Shown piece after piece: positions 20,705-33,255 of a stretch of DNA of 64,000 bases. The notes under the pieces are model-generated. The model worked only from the letters and a program-made list of their open reading frames with translations, made no database searches and was not told where the DNA came from. The stretch covers positions 29,366,914 to 29,430,913 of the forward strand of contig OX326958.1 in assembly GCA_946800325.1 (NCBI GenBank). Reading direction: 5' to 3'. Made by a program: the position numbers and the translations under genes. Numbering within the stretch: position 1 is the stretch's first letter; the number at the start of each line of letters is the position of its first letter. Origin of the DNA: Luzula sylvatica (Eukaryota; Streptophyta; Magnoliopsida; Poales; Juncaceae).

Positions 20705-21323
20705 AAACATGCATGGCTAACAAGTAGCAACCTTTTGAATAGTTGGACAGTTAGGTTATTAAATTCATATTGTCATGTAAGGCTTAGGTAGGTAGTATCC
20801 GTTTAATATTATAATTTTATAAGAATGAGATTGCTTAAAGAATTGTGATGGCTTGTAGATATTTTTATAATGTTTAAATTGAAGTCGTTTTCGTTTTGTC
20901 CAGCAAATCTTTCTCAGAATCAGTCCTTTGCGAACTTTTTTTTTGCCGTCTTTTTCACTTGAAGAACTTTTCCTCTAATCCTTTCTTATTTCTTTGAAGA
21001 ATCAATCCATGAACAGATCCTTTCTTTCTCTCTCACACGTCGCACCACACAAGGTAGAAAATCGAGTCGTTTTCGAACCGAGAACTTTCTCGGAACAAAT
21101 TAGTCTTTACAAATGATTGTATCACACATTCTTTTTATTGTGATTATCACAATATAAAAAGAAAAAGAAAATGATCTATCTTTACAACAAGCTACATTAC
21201 AATGTTATATGTATATATACCCAAACTTGTATATCACACCCTATGTATATATCATACGTATCGTATATCATGCTAGAAATGTTATATTTAATTACCCATG
21301 TATTATTCAAACAACACTCGAAT
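20705..21323. other. Intergenic space between convergent SNF2 and BELL genes
   Basis: Both genes end into this 0.6 kb stretch, so it holds their 3'UTRs and polyadenylation regions. No other feature was recognised. Confidence 0.5.
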
Positions 21324-23204
21324 TCACGCAACAAAATCATGTAATAAATGCGAAGAACCAAATCTTTGACGATCCTCCATATTTATATAATCAAAATCAC
21401 CCGTTTCACCACCTAAAGAAATATGTTGGGCCTGTACCGGCACCGTACCGGCGACATAAATATCTTCACCTTGAACTACATGTTGTAACCCTAGCGTGAG
21501 AGAAACCCCTCCATTATTACTATTATCGCCATTATAGGCCATTTGGTACGCCATGAACCTCGGATCTTGTAAAAGATGATGACTATTGTCATATTCATTA
21601 TTGACTCGTATGATATTATTTCTTGGGTGGTGGGGCCCGGAAACATCAGGCTGGGAGAAAGATATGAATTGACCCGTTTGACTCGTTTGGTGGGTTGTCG
21701 AAGGGCTAGCGAGGTTTTCAGTTTCCTCGGTAGGGGATCTCGGTTCGTCCTTGGACGATCCGATCTTGTTCGTTGGATTAGGGTTCTCCGAAGAGGAATT
21801 GGAGTCTGCGTCGGGATCCCTGCCGAATTCTTCCTTGTACATGTCTTCTATCATCGGCTTCCATAATCGAACTCTCGCGTTAATGAACCAATTCGAAACC
21901 TATAATAAACAAGTAAAATCAATTATTAGATACGTATTTAAGAAAAAGAACGAAATTTTTACAATCAAAACATACCTGACTCCTCGTCAAGCCTGTTTGC
22001 CTTGCAAGCAATAATTTCTCCGAATCCTTCGGGTACCTACCAAACCCATCACGAAACCTATTATAATTCTCCTTAATGATATTGACATGAAATAAAATAT
22101 GACTCACGGGTGAAGAAAATGCTCGAAAAGCCAAGCGCGCAAAATGGAAACGGAAGACTCGGGCAAGCCTCTCTGAGGTCTCCACGCATTGTGTTGCACC
22201 ATTCCAAATTGTTGCATGGCTCTTTGCTGCCTTAACTGTTGGTCGATATACCGCAATCTCGAGATGCCACCGGCTTTACTGGAGACATCCAGTTCCCCTA
22301 GGGATCTACGAGTTGTTTGAATCTGATTGGTTATCGCGTCTCTCAAGGCGCGGAAATGCCGAGAGATTGTTTGAAGTGCGAGTGACGTGTAGGGTTTCGA
22401 TGAGCTGGCACCGGCTATTGTGTCGAATGAGGATACCACTATTTGCATTTGGTGATAGTATTGTTTGTACCTCCTGTCCACCTGTTAGACAAAAAATTGT
22501 ACTTTTATTAAAATAATGTCAAATAATTGAAGTTTTATAATTAAAAAGTTTAAACACACCTCGTCCAACATAGCGAGAAGTTTTGTAATTTTATTCTGAA
22601 GTTCCTGCCTCTCGGCTGGCGATAGCTCGGCGCCGGAATTTGTACTTTTATCCTGATTAGGATCTTCATCTTTCGGACCTATATCCGTTATCTCTTTACA
22701 ACCCGACCCGTTTTCATTTTGGTTTTGGTTTCTATGATCGCCTTTCCTTTTCAGAGCCTCTCTCAAGTTCACCACTTCGTCGAGCAAATCCTTGGCCGCT
22801 TTCAAGTACTTTGAATTTGGAATTGAACTCGTGAAATTCGAATTCGAATTTTGATTTTGATTTGGGTTGTATGCGTATTGGTATGCTGATACGGGTATTT
22901 GTGTGCCGAGACTTAAGGACAAGCCTTGTGTTGGTACCACTGAGCCGTTCAGTACCATAAATTGCGTACCGCTTCCCATTTCCTGATCGGGGCCGTTAAT
23001 GGTGTTTTGCATGTTTGTGAATTGGGTTTGTGAGACCATAGATGAGGGGAAGGGAAGTAGGGGATTTCCTGAAATACCACTAGCATCGTAAAACGTGCTG
23101 TTTGGTACAGAAGAGTCTTGGTACGAAGAGTGTATCGGGTCCCTTATGCAGTGATTCGGTACAGAGTCTCTTTGGTTTGTAGAATTTGAATAGAAAGTTG
23201 CCAT
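21324..23204 (-). CDS. BEL1-like homeodomain (TALE) transcription factor
   Basis: Four exons: 22560-23204, 22108-22481, 21976-22036 and 21324-21899. They join in frame to 551 aa. Order: N-terminal MATFYSN, a ZIBEL-type GLSLSLG motif (94-100), SKY box from residue 131 ([17 protein letters not shown]), BELL domain about 200-270, TALE homeodomain about 315-377 with the loop extension HPYPKDSEK and recognition helix [15 protein letters not shown], a second ZIBEL motif VSLTLGLQ, and the C-terminus LLHDFVA. The ends and the two ZIBEL motifs resemble the BLH1/BLH6/BLH7 clade. Known role: forms heterodimers with KNOX proteins in the nucleus to control meristem and organ development. A 5'UTR intron at about 23344-24080 is plausible (AAAG|GTACC donor, CTTGCAG acceptor). 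Confidence 0.95.
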
Positions 23205-24333
23205 CTTTTTATCCTTTTCAATCCGTTTATTGCATCAGATAAAACGAGCATTAAGGGTATTTTTATAAAAATCTATGTTTTTGAGGACCAGTAGCTAATT
23301 GAAGTCCAAAATTCGATTCCTTTTTACAAATTAGAAAACTTGTCTGCAAGAAAAAAGGGAAAAAGTAATGCATGTTAATGAAGTATTGTTCGAAATTCAT
23401 AGGAAATACGAAGCATATAAATTAAGAAACAGAGTAAAAAAAAAATTTCACAGAATTCAGGAATTAAGTGCAAGTTTTCTTTTTCCTAAGAAGCAACAAT
23501 GATTGATTTAAAATTGGAAATGAATTTTAATTTACAAATAGAAACTAAACCAACTTTTATTAATTAAAATAAGGTTTAATTCATTAATAGAAACCTAGGA
23601 AAAAAGAAGGTAAAGAGGTTAACAAATAGAAGGTAAGATAAGATAATGAGAAAAGGATCAAACTTGGTTATTTCTTTTTCAGCAAAAAGAATTTAATTTC
23701 TTAATTAGGAAAAAGGCATGAAAATTTCGAAAGTAGAAGCCTCAAAACCAACTTTAAGTTGGATTTTGATGATGGGAGCAATTTTTTCTTTAGAAAAACA
23801 AATCTCAGAATTATATCTTATAAATTATGCCACAAAACAGAAAAAGATAAAATTTATTAAACAAGCAAAACTGAATAAATAAAACCCAAAATTTCTAGTG
23901 AATTTCAATACCTTAAAAAAGTTTAATTTTCAGAAATACCCAAAAAAGAAAACACTTTTTCCTCCTATATCACAAAAAAGCCAATTGAAATTAGAAACTC
24001 AAAGCAACAGAGTAAAAAATGAGATAAACACACAAATTTCAAACATGTTCACACTGAAATAAGTTTATAAAAATTGGTACCTTTGAAAGAGAAATAAATC
24101 CACAGAGAAGAGGAGAGTTTATGAACAATAATTCAGAGCTGATTCTGCCTTTTCAAAAAGTAAAATCCTCCCAATTTGGGGACAAAATCAGGCCACAATT
24201 TGATTGGAATATTGAATTAATTTATGCAAAAATTGCACCTTTCTCAGGCCCTCCCTTTCAAATTTAGTACTCTCTCTCCACCAATAAGAGATAACCTTCT
24301 TAGCCCATAATTGAAAGAAACCAATTTTTAATG

Positions 24334-24336
<3 letters not shown>

Positions 24337-24422
<86 letters not shown>

Positions 24423-24446
24423 CTGTCTGTCTCTGTTTCTCTCTCT
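24337..24446. repeat. (CT)n tract upstream of the BELL gene
   Basis: An almost pure CT dinucleotide tract, equal to (GA)n on the strand of the BELL gene and near the likely 5' end of its transcript. GA tracts are targets of plant BBR/BPC GAGA-binding proteins, which are known to regulate homeobox genes. Function here is inference. Confidence 0.85.
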
Positions 24447-24743
24447 GTATTATTAAAAAGAAAATCTAGCGTTGTACTATGCACGTGACAAGTACCACTA
24501 ATACATAGTCCTGAAAAGGAATGGCCATTTTACGATGACACGCCCTTTCTCTCTCTAATGTTTTCACTCTAGGTAAAAAGTTCGTTACTTTTTACACTAA
24601 TGTTCCTCAATTATTATCAATTATTTTAGTCCATTAAGCTGAAAATTGTGGAGTTTTAAGGGTCGGTAGTAATCCTGTAATTTTATTGTTAAGAGGTTAT
24701 ATTCTCATAACAACCAGTTGGTAGACCTAAAACCTTGCTTTAA

Positions 24744-24745
<2 letters not shown>

Positions 24746-24789
<44 letters not shown>
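24746..24789. repeat. (CT)n microsatellite
   Basis: A second pure CT tract 300 bp from the first, in the same orientation. Confidence 0.9.
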
Positions 24790-24790
<1 letters not shown>

Positions 24791-27421
24791 GTATTTTGAT
24801 TGCCTTATCTTTGTGCTATCTCCAAAGCATGGGGAGGGATGGTGCGTGGCAGAATCCAAAACCATATAAAATAAGAAAGCAATTGTTTAATTGCACTAAT
24901 TAGCCCTTGATTAAAGGCCCTAAGTATCCCTTAATAATTGGGAGGGTAGATTTGCTTTGGACCATTGGTCTCAATTATTGTCTACATAAAATTATATAAT
25001 TAGTTTGTTAGTTTTTTCTTTTTTTCTTTTCCAAACGCCTTGCTTGAATGTTAATTTATGTTGGATCAATCATGTTAATGTATTTGGCTTCTAATATAAT
25101 TCAGCATATTAAATTATATTTGGCTAATTGGCTTCGAATATAATTCAACATAGCAATGTAAACACAACAACTATACCATTTTCTATTATTTTATGTCAAC
25201 TTACCAATAAATATTATGCACCTTATAACAAGAATGAAAAAAGTAAAATATAGAAGTTGTGTGTTATATTTATATATGATGCAGATTTTACTTTATTTTT
25301 AATAGTTAGTTAAGTTAATAAAGTGTACTAATAACAGTGTCAAACTTTGAAAGTAGGTGATTTGGACAAAGGGGTTGTGTTGGGCCTTCTCATTCATGAC
25401 TGGTCAATTGGTTATTTTAAATTTCTCATGTAGCCTTTTGTGTAAGGCTGTTAACGGGGCGGGTCGGGTTGTGTTTGGCTTCTCGTACCCGCCCCAGTTT
25501 ATATCCAAACCTGAATTCACCATGAATATTTTTTTCTCCTACTAAACATATCTTCATTACATGTGTGTATTATACTATAGTTAGTATCATTTCTTATTTA
25601 ATTGTCCATTTAGTTTATAAAAAAAATTAGGGCATCCTGCATGTAGAATGAAAAAAGATACTAAACACGTCGAAGTAAGGATTAGTCGTCGCAGACCAAT
25701 CGCTACCGACTGAGAGAGCCGGTCACCGGGTTATCATATAGATAAACCTAACTTCATCAATCAACAAAGAAGGAGATCGCCAAGGAAAACAAGACGGAAT
25801 TACCCAGAAGCACAATACATCGGCAAAGAGAAGAAGCTCTGATTCGGCCAAAAGTGTGGCCGGTGATGAGCGGATTTTTGTATCTATTTTGCGTAGTTCA
25901 TCTAGTCACATTAACAGTTATTTATCACTCTATTTCTCATTTATTATTGCGATATTTAGCCGAGTTCCCACAAAATGCACCGTCTACTCATGAATGTTAG
26001 TTTCTCGCAGGTTGAAGGCCATTTGGAGATTAAAGGATGCAAAAATGACACAATCATGCGATGGCAAGCTCGATTCGGAACGACACAATCATGCGATGAC
26101 ATGCTCGGAACGGCTTAGAACTCACTCGAGCTGGATCAACTCATTTAGCATTAATGTTTGAGCTAAAAAATCAAGTTTAAGCTCGGTTCATTCTAAGTCG
26201 AACTAGCTCGGCTAGACTCATTCTAATTCAAGCTAGCTCGGCTCGGCCCCGTTCAATGATAACTCAATTCCAAAAAAAATAACTAATTCAAGGGGTCTAA
26301 ATACATAAAATTCAATTATCGGGGTCATACCAAATACAATAAAAGTAACAACATTTTTTATTTTGTTTTCAGAAAAAAAAAAATATATGTAGCAGAAATA
26401 AAACATAATAGAGAAAAATACCTATTGTCATTACCGATTTCGAGTACTCGTCTTCTCGTATCTAGGGTTTTGAGAGAAACAATGAAAATATCACAATTTT
26501 GATGAGAATATGGTTGTTTGAGTGTAAATATTTTAAAAAATAGTTATTTCTTACCTTTTTTTGTCGTCTTTTGTAATTTTTAGCGTAATTAACTGCAGAC
26601 GAGAGGATCTAGGATTTTCAATTTGTTGCCTTGCTAATCCGCGAAAGAGGAGATGACCGAGAATTTCAATTTCTTGCCTTGCTTGTCGAGACAATCCGCC
26701 AATGTCGTGAATACAGCCAAACCCCAATCCCGCAATCGCGAGCCAATCCTCTGTGGACACGAACTCCAAAAGTGACAACTGAACATAATCCGCAAGCAAT
26801 CTTCCAAGAACCATATTTCCCTTATCCGGGCTACAAATGGGCAAAACTTTATATGCCCGGAAAGAAGGAAGGAAGATCTACATCTTTGCCATCGATCTCG
26901 TCTCAAATCTCGGCTCCTAATCGATCCTAATTACTTCATGAAGATCTCTACTTGACCAATCAACGGAAAGGAGCAATATTGTCACCCCTGACCCCTCTAC
27001 AAATACAAACCCCTGTCGCACACAATTATTATGTTGGGCCGTGTGAATACTTGCTAGATCCACATAACACTCTTCACCATTGGTGTGTGTAGCTTGTAGT
27101 TTAGAGATTGATCATCATCCCTCATTTGATTTATTCATTATTTATCGAATGATTGTATTTTATTTTGTTATTTACTTGATTATGTCTTGTACTATCAATT
27201 CAATTCTTATCCTACGATTTTAGAGTTAAACTATCTTATGGTTTGGTAGTATTATCTTATTTTATCCGTTTTGATTCTACTTGTACTTGAGATTTGTATC
27301 GTAGCTTTTATTGGTGTTTGTATCCAACTCATTGAATCCTAGCATTTGAGTACATCTAATTGGTGCGAGAGTGTGTTAGATTACCATAGGAAGACATCCC
27401 CTCCATAGACTTGTAGTTGTT
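24790..27421. other. Gene-free region with transposon relics
   Basis: No convincing coding exon. At 25448-25520 is a GGGGCGGGTCGGGTTG stretch with its near inverse (ACCCGCCCC) 40 bp away, like hAT MITE ends. At 26110-26260 are repeated AGCTCGGCT motifs typical of another MITE. 26930-27110 has an LTR-like look (short TATA-type element and transcript-like pyrimidine stretches) but no partner LTR was found. Confidence 0.35.
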
Positions 27422-27640
27422 TAGGGGTGTAAACGGGTCGAATATTATCCAACCGATATGTATCCGAAATATACTCGTATTCGAATAAAAATATCCGTAT
27501 CCAAACGGATACCGGATACATATTTTATTTTTTTTGATATGGATACAGATGCGGTAAACGATTTTGTTTACGGATACGGTCACAAATATCAGATCCTGAT
27601 ATTGACAAATCCAAATACTAATATTATTCATATATGTATC
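27422..27640. mobile_element. Truncated hAT-like MITE, left end only
   Basis: Starts TAGGGGTGTAAACGGGTCG and continues with ATCCGTATCC-type motifs, matching the complete element at 56348-56821. No inverted right end was found. Confidence 0.55.
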
Positions 27641-28387
27641 ATCATATTTTGTTGTTTCTTTAATTTCTTTGCGATTTTTTTTTATTTTTTATTAATGGTA
27701 CTTGAATATCTCGAATAAGAAAATTATTTACTATTAATGGGTGACATGATAATATTTTTTATAAAGTTTTATGTATGAAAAAAAATTAATATTTACAAAT
27801 AGATTTGTATTTTTGTGATGGGTATTTTTTGAGTAAATAATATAATTATGATGTAATTGATGTCCCGAGATGATCCAGAGAGGAGGGGTAGATAGTTTTT
27901 GGCTTATCTATTAATTTTGGTCTAACTAAAATTACTAGCCTAAATGTAAATGCATGAAAGTGTAAATAAGGTCAAGCCTAATTAGTAAATGTAAAAGTGC
28001 GAAAAAATAAATAAGTTAGACCGTAAGTAAATAAATGTACAAAAAGTAAATGTGTTGAAAAGTAAATACGAAAGTAAATGTACGGAAATGTAAATATACG
28101 GAAAGGTAAATAAATTAAGCCTAAGTAAAGTGTGCGAAAATGTAAGCGAGTTAGGCCGTATGTTAGTGTGCGTAAATGTAAATAATAAATTGAAAGAGTG
28201 GGTTGATACGATGTTGCCATGGTGTAGGGATTTGACTCAGAGAGAAGAAATACACGATATAATTACGAAGTTTGAGTTATGCTTACTAGCGAGATTCTCG
28301 CGTTCGCAAGTAGCCCTACGTCTCTAGTATTTCGACAAATCTTTTTCACTCATTTGAACGAGTTTACAAACGCGGGAGTTGCTTCAC
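27641..28387. other. Gene-free AT-rich region with degenerate short repeats
   Basis: 28000-28190 contains irregular repeats of the type AAATGTACGGAAATGTAAAT. No coding exon was found. It forms the left flank of the LTR retrotransposon. Confidence 0.4.
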
Positions 28388-28392
28388 ATAAC

Positions 28393-29823
28393 TGATAAGA
28401 GGAAAATAAAGCACCTTTTTGATATCTAATTTGGGGATTTTAGCCCTTTTGAATCACAACTTTATATATACAATTGTTCATATTTGAGATAACAAGAATA
28501 TTTCTTCACTAAGTGTGTTTTATCGCTTAATTACATGTTTTAGGTGGAACTTCTCGGCAAACCAAGAGTGTAGTTGCCTTCATCATCTCGAGCCGATGAA
28601 ATCGGTATATCATACCGATCATTTCGGTGCACGTATGAGGGAGGAGGCAAATAATCTTCAACATAAGAGTCTACACCAAACTCTACACGAAAACAACTCA
28701 CACCATAGCCACTATCCAGCCCACTATCCAGCCCACCTACCTCACCTATAATCCCCAAACTACCCTCAATCCTCTCATCCAACTCTTGGCCAATGGGAAA
28801 GCTTCAAAGACACTATAAATAAGACCCCAAAGCCCTTGGGCAGGATTTGCTTCTTCTTCCCTCCCCTTTCTTCTTTCTCTCTCTCTAAGCACTTCCAAGA
28901 ACTTTCAAGAACGTCAAGAACCATTCAAGAATTACTCGAATTCTCGAGTGATTGTTTGCCGGACTCGAAGCTTACTTCATCCGGTGAATCGATCTAATCG
29001 AAGCTAGTCGCAAAAGATACACGTCACAACCGGACTAGGAGCTTTCTTCATCCGGGAGAGTCGACAACTTCGAGCGAGAAGCGCTCGTACCGTCCTAGCT
29101 TTCTAGCGGTTCGAGCATCGAGCGACGACACTAGGCGAGGAAAGGAGCTCCTCTTGACACGTTGAAGCTCTACTTTCTTCGAATTAGGTGTATTCTTTTC
29201 TATCTTGAATTTTCTTGTATGTTGAATGAATGTTTGAAGTCGTGTAAAGAAAACTTGTTTGAATCTAAAAATCTTTGTTCTAAATCTTATTTCTTGCATT
29301 TGATCTTGTGCTCTCTTTGTGTGATATTTTTGTTCTGCGTAGATTTTGATTTCTAGTTTCGGGAACTTTTTGAATCGTAGAATTTCATGAAATATTCGAA
29401 TTGATATGAATTTTTGAAAACTGTCACTTAAATTGAAAACCTGCTGTTTCCAGGGGATTGTTTTTCAGAGACCTGATTGTAATTCGTTAATAACTTTTTA
29501 TTCCGTTGTCCAAATTGTTTGAAATTTTAGGATAAATTTGATAATATGCAGACCTATCTCTACACAAAATTTCATTAATTTTGGAAACTTCGAAATAATT
29601 ATTTTAAAGATCTGAAGTTAGAAAAAGTTTCTGCCCTTAATTCTCTTTTTGGAAAAGTTTCTGCCTTTTGGCTCGTTTTGATTCATTATTTGACGCATAT
29701 ACTCCTCGTGGAACGAACTTGCATATTACTACTATACACATTAAATTCCAAACTTGTTGATTGAATTGGTTTTCACATACAACGATATATCAAATTAAAA
29801 AGCGATCGAAAACCCGTTTATCA
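28393..29823 (+). repeat. 5' LTR
   Basis: 1431 bp, TGATAA...TTATCA. A TATA box (CTATAAATA) lies at 28814-28821 and a CT-rich stretch follows it. It differs from the 3' LTR at the GGGAAAGC/GGGAGAGC, TTGACACG/TTGGCACG and TTGGAAAC/TTGAAAAC sites. Confidence 0.95.
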
Positions 29824-29825
29824 AA

Positions 29826-29843
29826 TGGCGCCGCTGCCGGGGA
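29826..29843 (+). promoter_or_regulatory. Primer-binding site, tRNA-Asp type
   Basis: TGGCGCCGCTGCCGGGGA lies two bases after the 5' LTR. It is complementary to the 3' end of plant tRNA-Asp with one apparent mismatch, as in many Athila/Ty3 elements. Confidence 0.75.
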
Positions 29844-29978
29844 GTAATGTTTAAGTCAAATTTTGAATCAAACTTGCAATCTCGAGTGATATTTCTAATA
29901 GATTTGATACATTTGAACTTGATATTTCACTAATTTCGAAAATTTTCTATTCTTGCAAGGAACACGGAGTAGAGCAAG

Positions 29979-31103
29979 ATGAATCATCAAGAAAGACCAA
30001 GAACTTTTGGAGAATTGCTAAAACAACCTCCAAGAGAATATCCAAAACACATGACGCTTAAAGAAATGATCGATCAAGATATCAAAGAATGGGAAGAAAG
30101 CAAAGAAAACGAAGCTCGAAGAAGGCTCGGTTGGCTCTCATGTTCCACCTCAAATCAATACGATGAATCACACACCGAGACCCTTTATCAAAATCCCATC
30201 TACGAAGCTCGCAAATACAAAAACGAATCCCCATGGGGTTATGAGACACAATCCTATGCCGAAACTGCTAACAACTACTCAAACCCCATGTACTCAAACC
30301 CCATATACGAACCGTCTCAAAATGAACTCGAATATCAACACGAATTTGAATGCCATGACCCACCATTTCAATCCCAAATCGAAGATCCAAATCAAGAAAT
30401 GAAGCAAATGATGGAAGGAATGATGTCGATGATGCAATCAATGAACGGAAAAATCGATAAAAATGAGAAAAACATGGACTTAATGAAACAAGAGATTAAA
30501 ACCACCTCTCGACGACTAGGAAATATTCAATCCACGCTCAATGATCTAGATCAAAGAGTGACTTGTCTCGAGTTAGAATATTCAAACGAGGAGATCATGG
30601 AGATTGACGGCGACAAGAGTTCAAGTGTGGGGGGATTCGATGAAAACATTCGAGCAAGAACGACAATTGAAGAAGAAAAGGTGTCATTGGATTCGATTCT
30701 CCAAAAGACGGTTCAACTCACTCCAATCGATGAAAACGAGCAAGAAAAGAAATCTACAATTCTCCAAGGTGAATTCTTTCCATATATCATCAATTTAAAT
30801 TCAATTAAGAACTATGATGCTTTTCATGATAGAATTTCACCTTGTGTAGATTTATCAAGGAAATCAAATACAATCGAGATACTCACGCCTCTCACAACTC
30901 CTCTTCATCAAACTCCAAGTAATGAAGCAATTCGAAAAATCCGAAGCGAAGCGACGCTTATCTTTACGCCACTTTCGACGTATGCAAAACGAGTGATACA
31001 AGTGCCGAATTCTCTCATCTCCAACATCTCAAAGGGAGTATTTCGAGGCGGTCGAAAAGTAGCAATCCATGTGAGCGCTTCGTTTAATTTTGAAGGAGGA
31101 TAA
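29979..31103 (+). CDS. Gag-like protein of the LTR element
   Basis: 374 aa from an ATG 156 bp after the 5' LTR. The N-terminus is basic and Glu-rich (MNHQERPRTFGELLKQ), followed by Tyr/Asn-rich repeats (NPIYE, NPMY) and a strong coiled coil around residues 138-205 (Met-rich start, then heptads through LNDLDQRVTCLE). No zinc knuckle, protease or reverse transcriptase is present. It is probably a rearranged gag from which pol has been lost. The open frame in a young element suggests it is expressed or only recently lost selection. Confidence 0.6.
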   Translation: MNHQERPRTFGELLKQPPREYPKHMTLKEMIDQDIKEWEESKENEARRRLGWLSCSTSNQYDESHTETLYQNPIYEARKYKNESPWGYETQSYAETANNYSNPMYSNPIYEPSQNELEYQHEFECHDPPFQSQIEDPNQEMKQMMEGMMSMMQSMNGKIDKNEKNMDLMKQEIKTTSRRLGNIQSTLNDLDQRVTCLELEYSNEEIMEIDGDKSSSVGGFDENIRARTTIEEEKVSLDSILQKTVQLTPIDENEQEKKSTILQGEFFPYIINLNSIKNYDAFHDRISPCVDLSRKSNTIEILTPLTTPLHQTPSNEAIRKIRSEATLIFTPLSTYAKRVIQVPNSLISNISKGVFRGGRKVAIHVSASFNFEGG

Positions 31104-31566
31104 CATCGGCATGGTCGAGCTCGAGACCATAAACGAGAGCGCTAGCGAGGGAGGCAAACCCTCGTACCAACGGTGCAAGGACTACATGCTAAAGCTCAAT
31201 TGGTACATTCCAAGATAAATCAAGAATTCCGATTCTCCATCGCATCCAAAGGTTTATGCTTTACATTCTCTATCATTACAAGCTAACCTTGTTTCGAATT
31301 TTTGAATATGCCACTCTTTAGTGAGCAATGAAATCATATTAGGCCATCTAATCTCAAGAAAGGAAAGGAAGTCGATAAGGCCAAAATCAATGTGATCAAG
31401 ATGCTTACCTCTCCAAGATCGGCAAGTGATGCGTTTTCCTCCGAATCTCCTCGATCAACCTCCACGAATTTCCCAAGCAAATAATCGCAAAGGTGTGACC
31501 AAGACACGAGAAACGTGACAAGATGGTTGGAGACGACACCGGCAAAAGGATGCGAATTCGAAATCG

Positions 31567-31803
31567 GTGATCGAGACGTTCCACTCCAAAAGGAAGCAAA
31601 TGTCGCGTTGGATCGACCCATTTGTGGTGACCAATGTCACACCATTTGGAGTTGTGAAGATTCGAAGCGACCAAACGAATGAAGCGTTAAAGATGAATGG
31701 CAAACGCATCGAGCATCACGCAAAATTCGAAACAAGATGGATGGAGGAGCAACAAGTCGAAGACGATCAAGCACCACGCATCAAAGGTTGTGTCTCTCCT
31801 TAA
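31567..31803 (+). pseudogene. Integrase C-terminal remnant
   Basis: An open frame encoding KRKQMSRWIDPFVVTNVTPF and ending VNG-like KMNGKRIEHH, the typical end of Ty3/gypsy integrases (SRWxGPFxVxxVxPxG...VNGxRLK). The integrase catalytic core and zinc finger are missing upstream, so this is a leftover of an internal deletion. Confidence 0.6.
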
Positions 31804-32409
31804 CTTCTTTTAATTTTTCTCTATATTATCGCTTGAGGACAAGCGAAGGAATAAGTATGGGGGGGGTTATAAACACAATCTTTGATAAAATAAAAAAATT
31901 ATTAACGAAAAAAATCCCTTTTAAAGAAGAAAAATAATTTTTTTTTTTTTTTTATGAATTATTGAGCATTGCAATTACACAAGCCAGGGATTTTGTACAT
32001 TTTAAGGTTTTTCTCCACCTCATTGAATAAATCATCGATTTTTAGACAAATTTTCACCAAAACACCATCATTTTACTCTCAAACTTGAAATTTTCACAAA
32101 ATATTTGAAGGAATTGATTGAGATCTTGAAGAGATTCTTTTGGGGATTCAAACCCTAATCAATGAGTTCACTAAATTCATAAGTTTTTGACAATTTGATC
32201 AATCCTTGATTTACATGACACACCATTTTCATAACTTAAACCCATATTTTACTTGGAATTTCTAAAAAGCCTTGTTTCAACCACTTTAGTAAGTTTTGCA
32301 TAAATCTAAAAATTGACCAATTGCACTTAAAGAGCTCGACCGTTCATGGGGATTCGAAATTACACTAACGGGAACCAATTTGCGCTCAAAGCTTGATTCG
32401 ATGAGCTCA

Positions 32410-32700
32410 TGCACCTTGATTAAGTAATGAGTGGTGTGAGTCATGACCACTTGTTGGCTAAAGGGGTGCATGAGTCGTAGTAAACCAAAGTAGCCGGTTC
32501 TTGGTGTGAGTCATGATCAAGAGTCGATGCGAAAAAGTTTTCTACAATCACGGATTAAAGCGCTTTCGATTGTCGAGTCCGTGTGATTGATTAAGTAATG
32601 AGTGGTGTGAGTCATGACCACTTGTTAGCTAAAGATTGCACGGATCCATGGGGTTTTACTAAGTAATGAGTGGTGTGAGTCATGACCACTTGTTATCCCA
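32410..32700. repeat. Internal repeats of the LTR element
   Basis: The block TAAGTAATGAGTGGTGTGAG followed by TCATGACCACTTGTT occurs three times (near 32423, 32594 and 32658), with a shorter fourth copy at about 32500. The block TCATGACCACTTG contains short inverted symmetry. Noncoding. Confidence 0.8.
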
Positions 32701-33255
32701 AAGGACACACATGGGGACCATCGAAAGCAACAACGAACAAAAGAAAAGAAAAGAATAAATAAATAAATAAATAAACGAAAAGAAAGAAAAGAATAAAAAG
32801 GAAATCGAGCGCAAATTGGGAAAATTTAGTAGAAATCGAAGATGAACCAAGTACTAACGTACCGAACGGTTTAAAAGTGACAATTTACATTTAAGAAACG
32901 ATTTTTGCAAAACGGAAAAATTGGTTTTCATTAATGCTTTTTCATGATAATCCTTGTGAATTGTGGAGTGAAAAGAATTGAATGATGGTGTTTAATCATC
33001 TTTTTCGGTTCAGATCATTTGCTCTAGTAAACTCTTCGAATTTGTGCAATTCATTGAAAATAGATTCTAATATAACTCAAACTTATCTCTTTCAATATTA
33101 GTGATTATGATAAGAGTGAACAATTATCTTGTGAGAATTGAGTTTTGAAATCGATGAATACAATTTCAATAAAACCTATACATGCATTTTTCTTTGTGCT
33201 TGATTTTATGCTCATCATGATCGAGGACGATCAAGGGTTTAAGTATGGGGGTATT

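Noticed and set aside
24188..24484. Arg/Glu repeat ORF
   Set aside because: A translation of the (CT)n tract only.
25446..26260. Possible complete MITEs
   Set aside because: End-like motifs are present but no matching TIR and TSD pair could be found.
26930..27110. Solo LTR
   Set aside because: The look is LTR-like, but no TG/CA ends with a TSD and no partner were found.
28515..29356. Small ORFs repeated at 33378-34219
   Set aside because: They are LTR sequence present identically in both LTRs, not genes.
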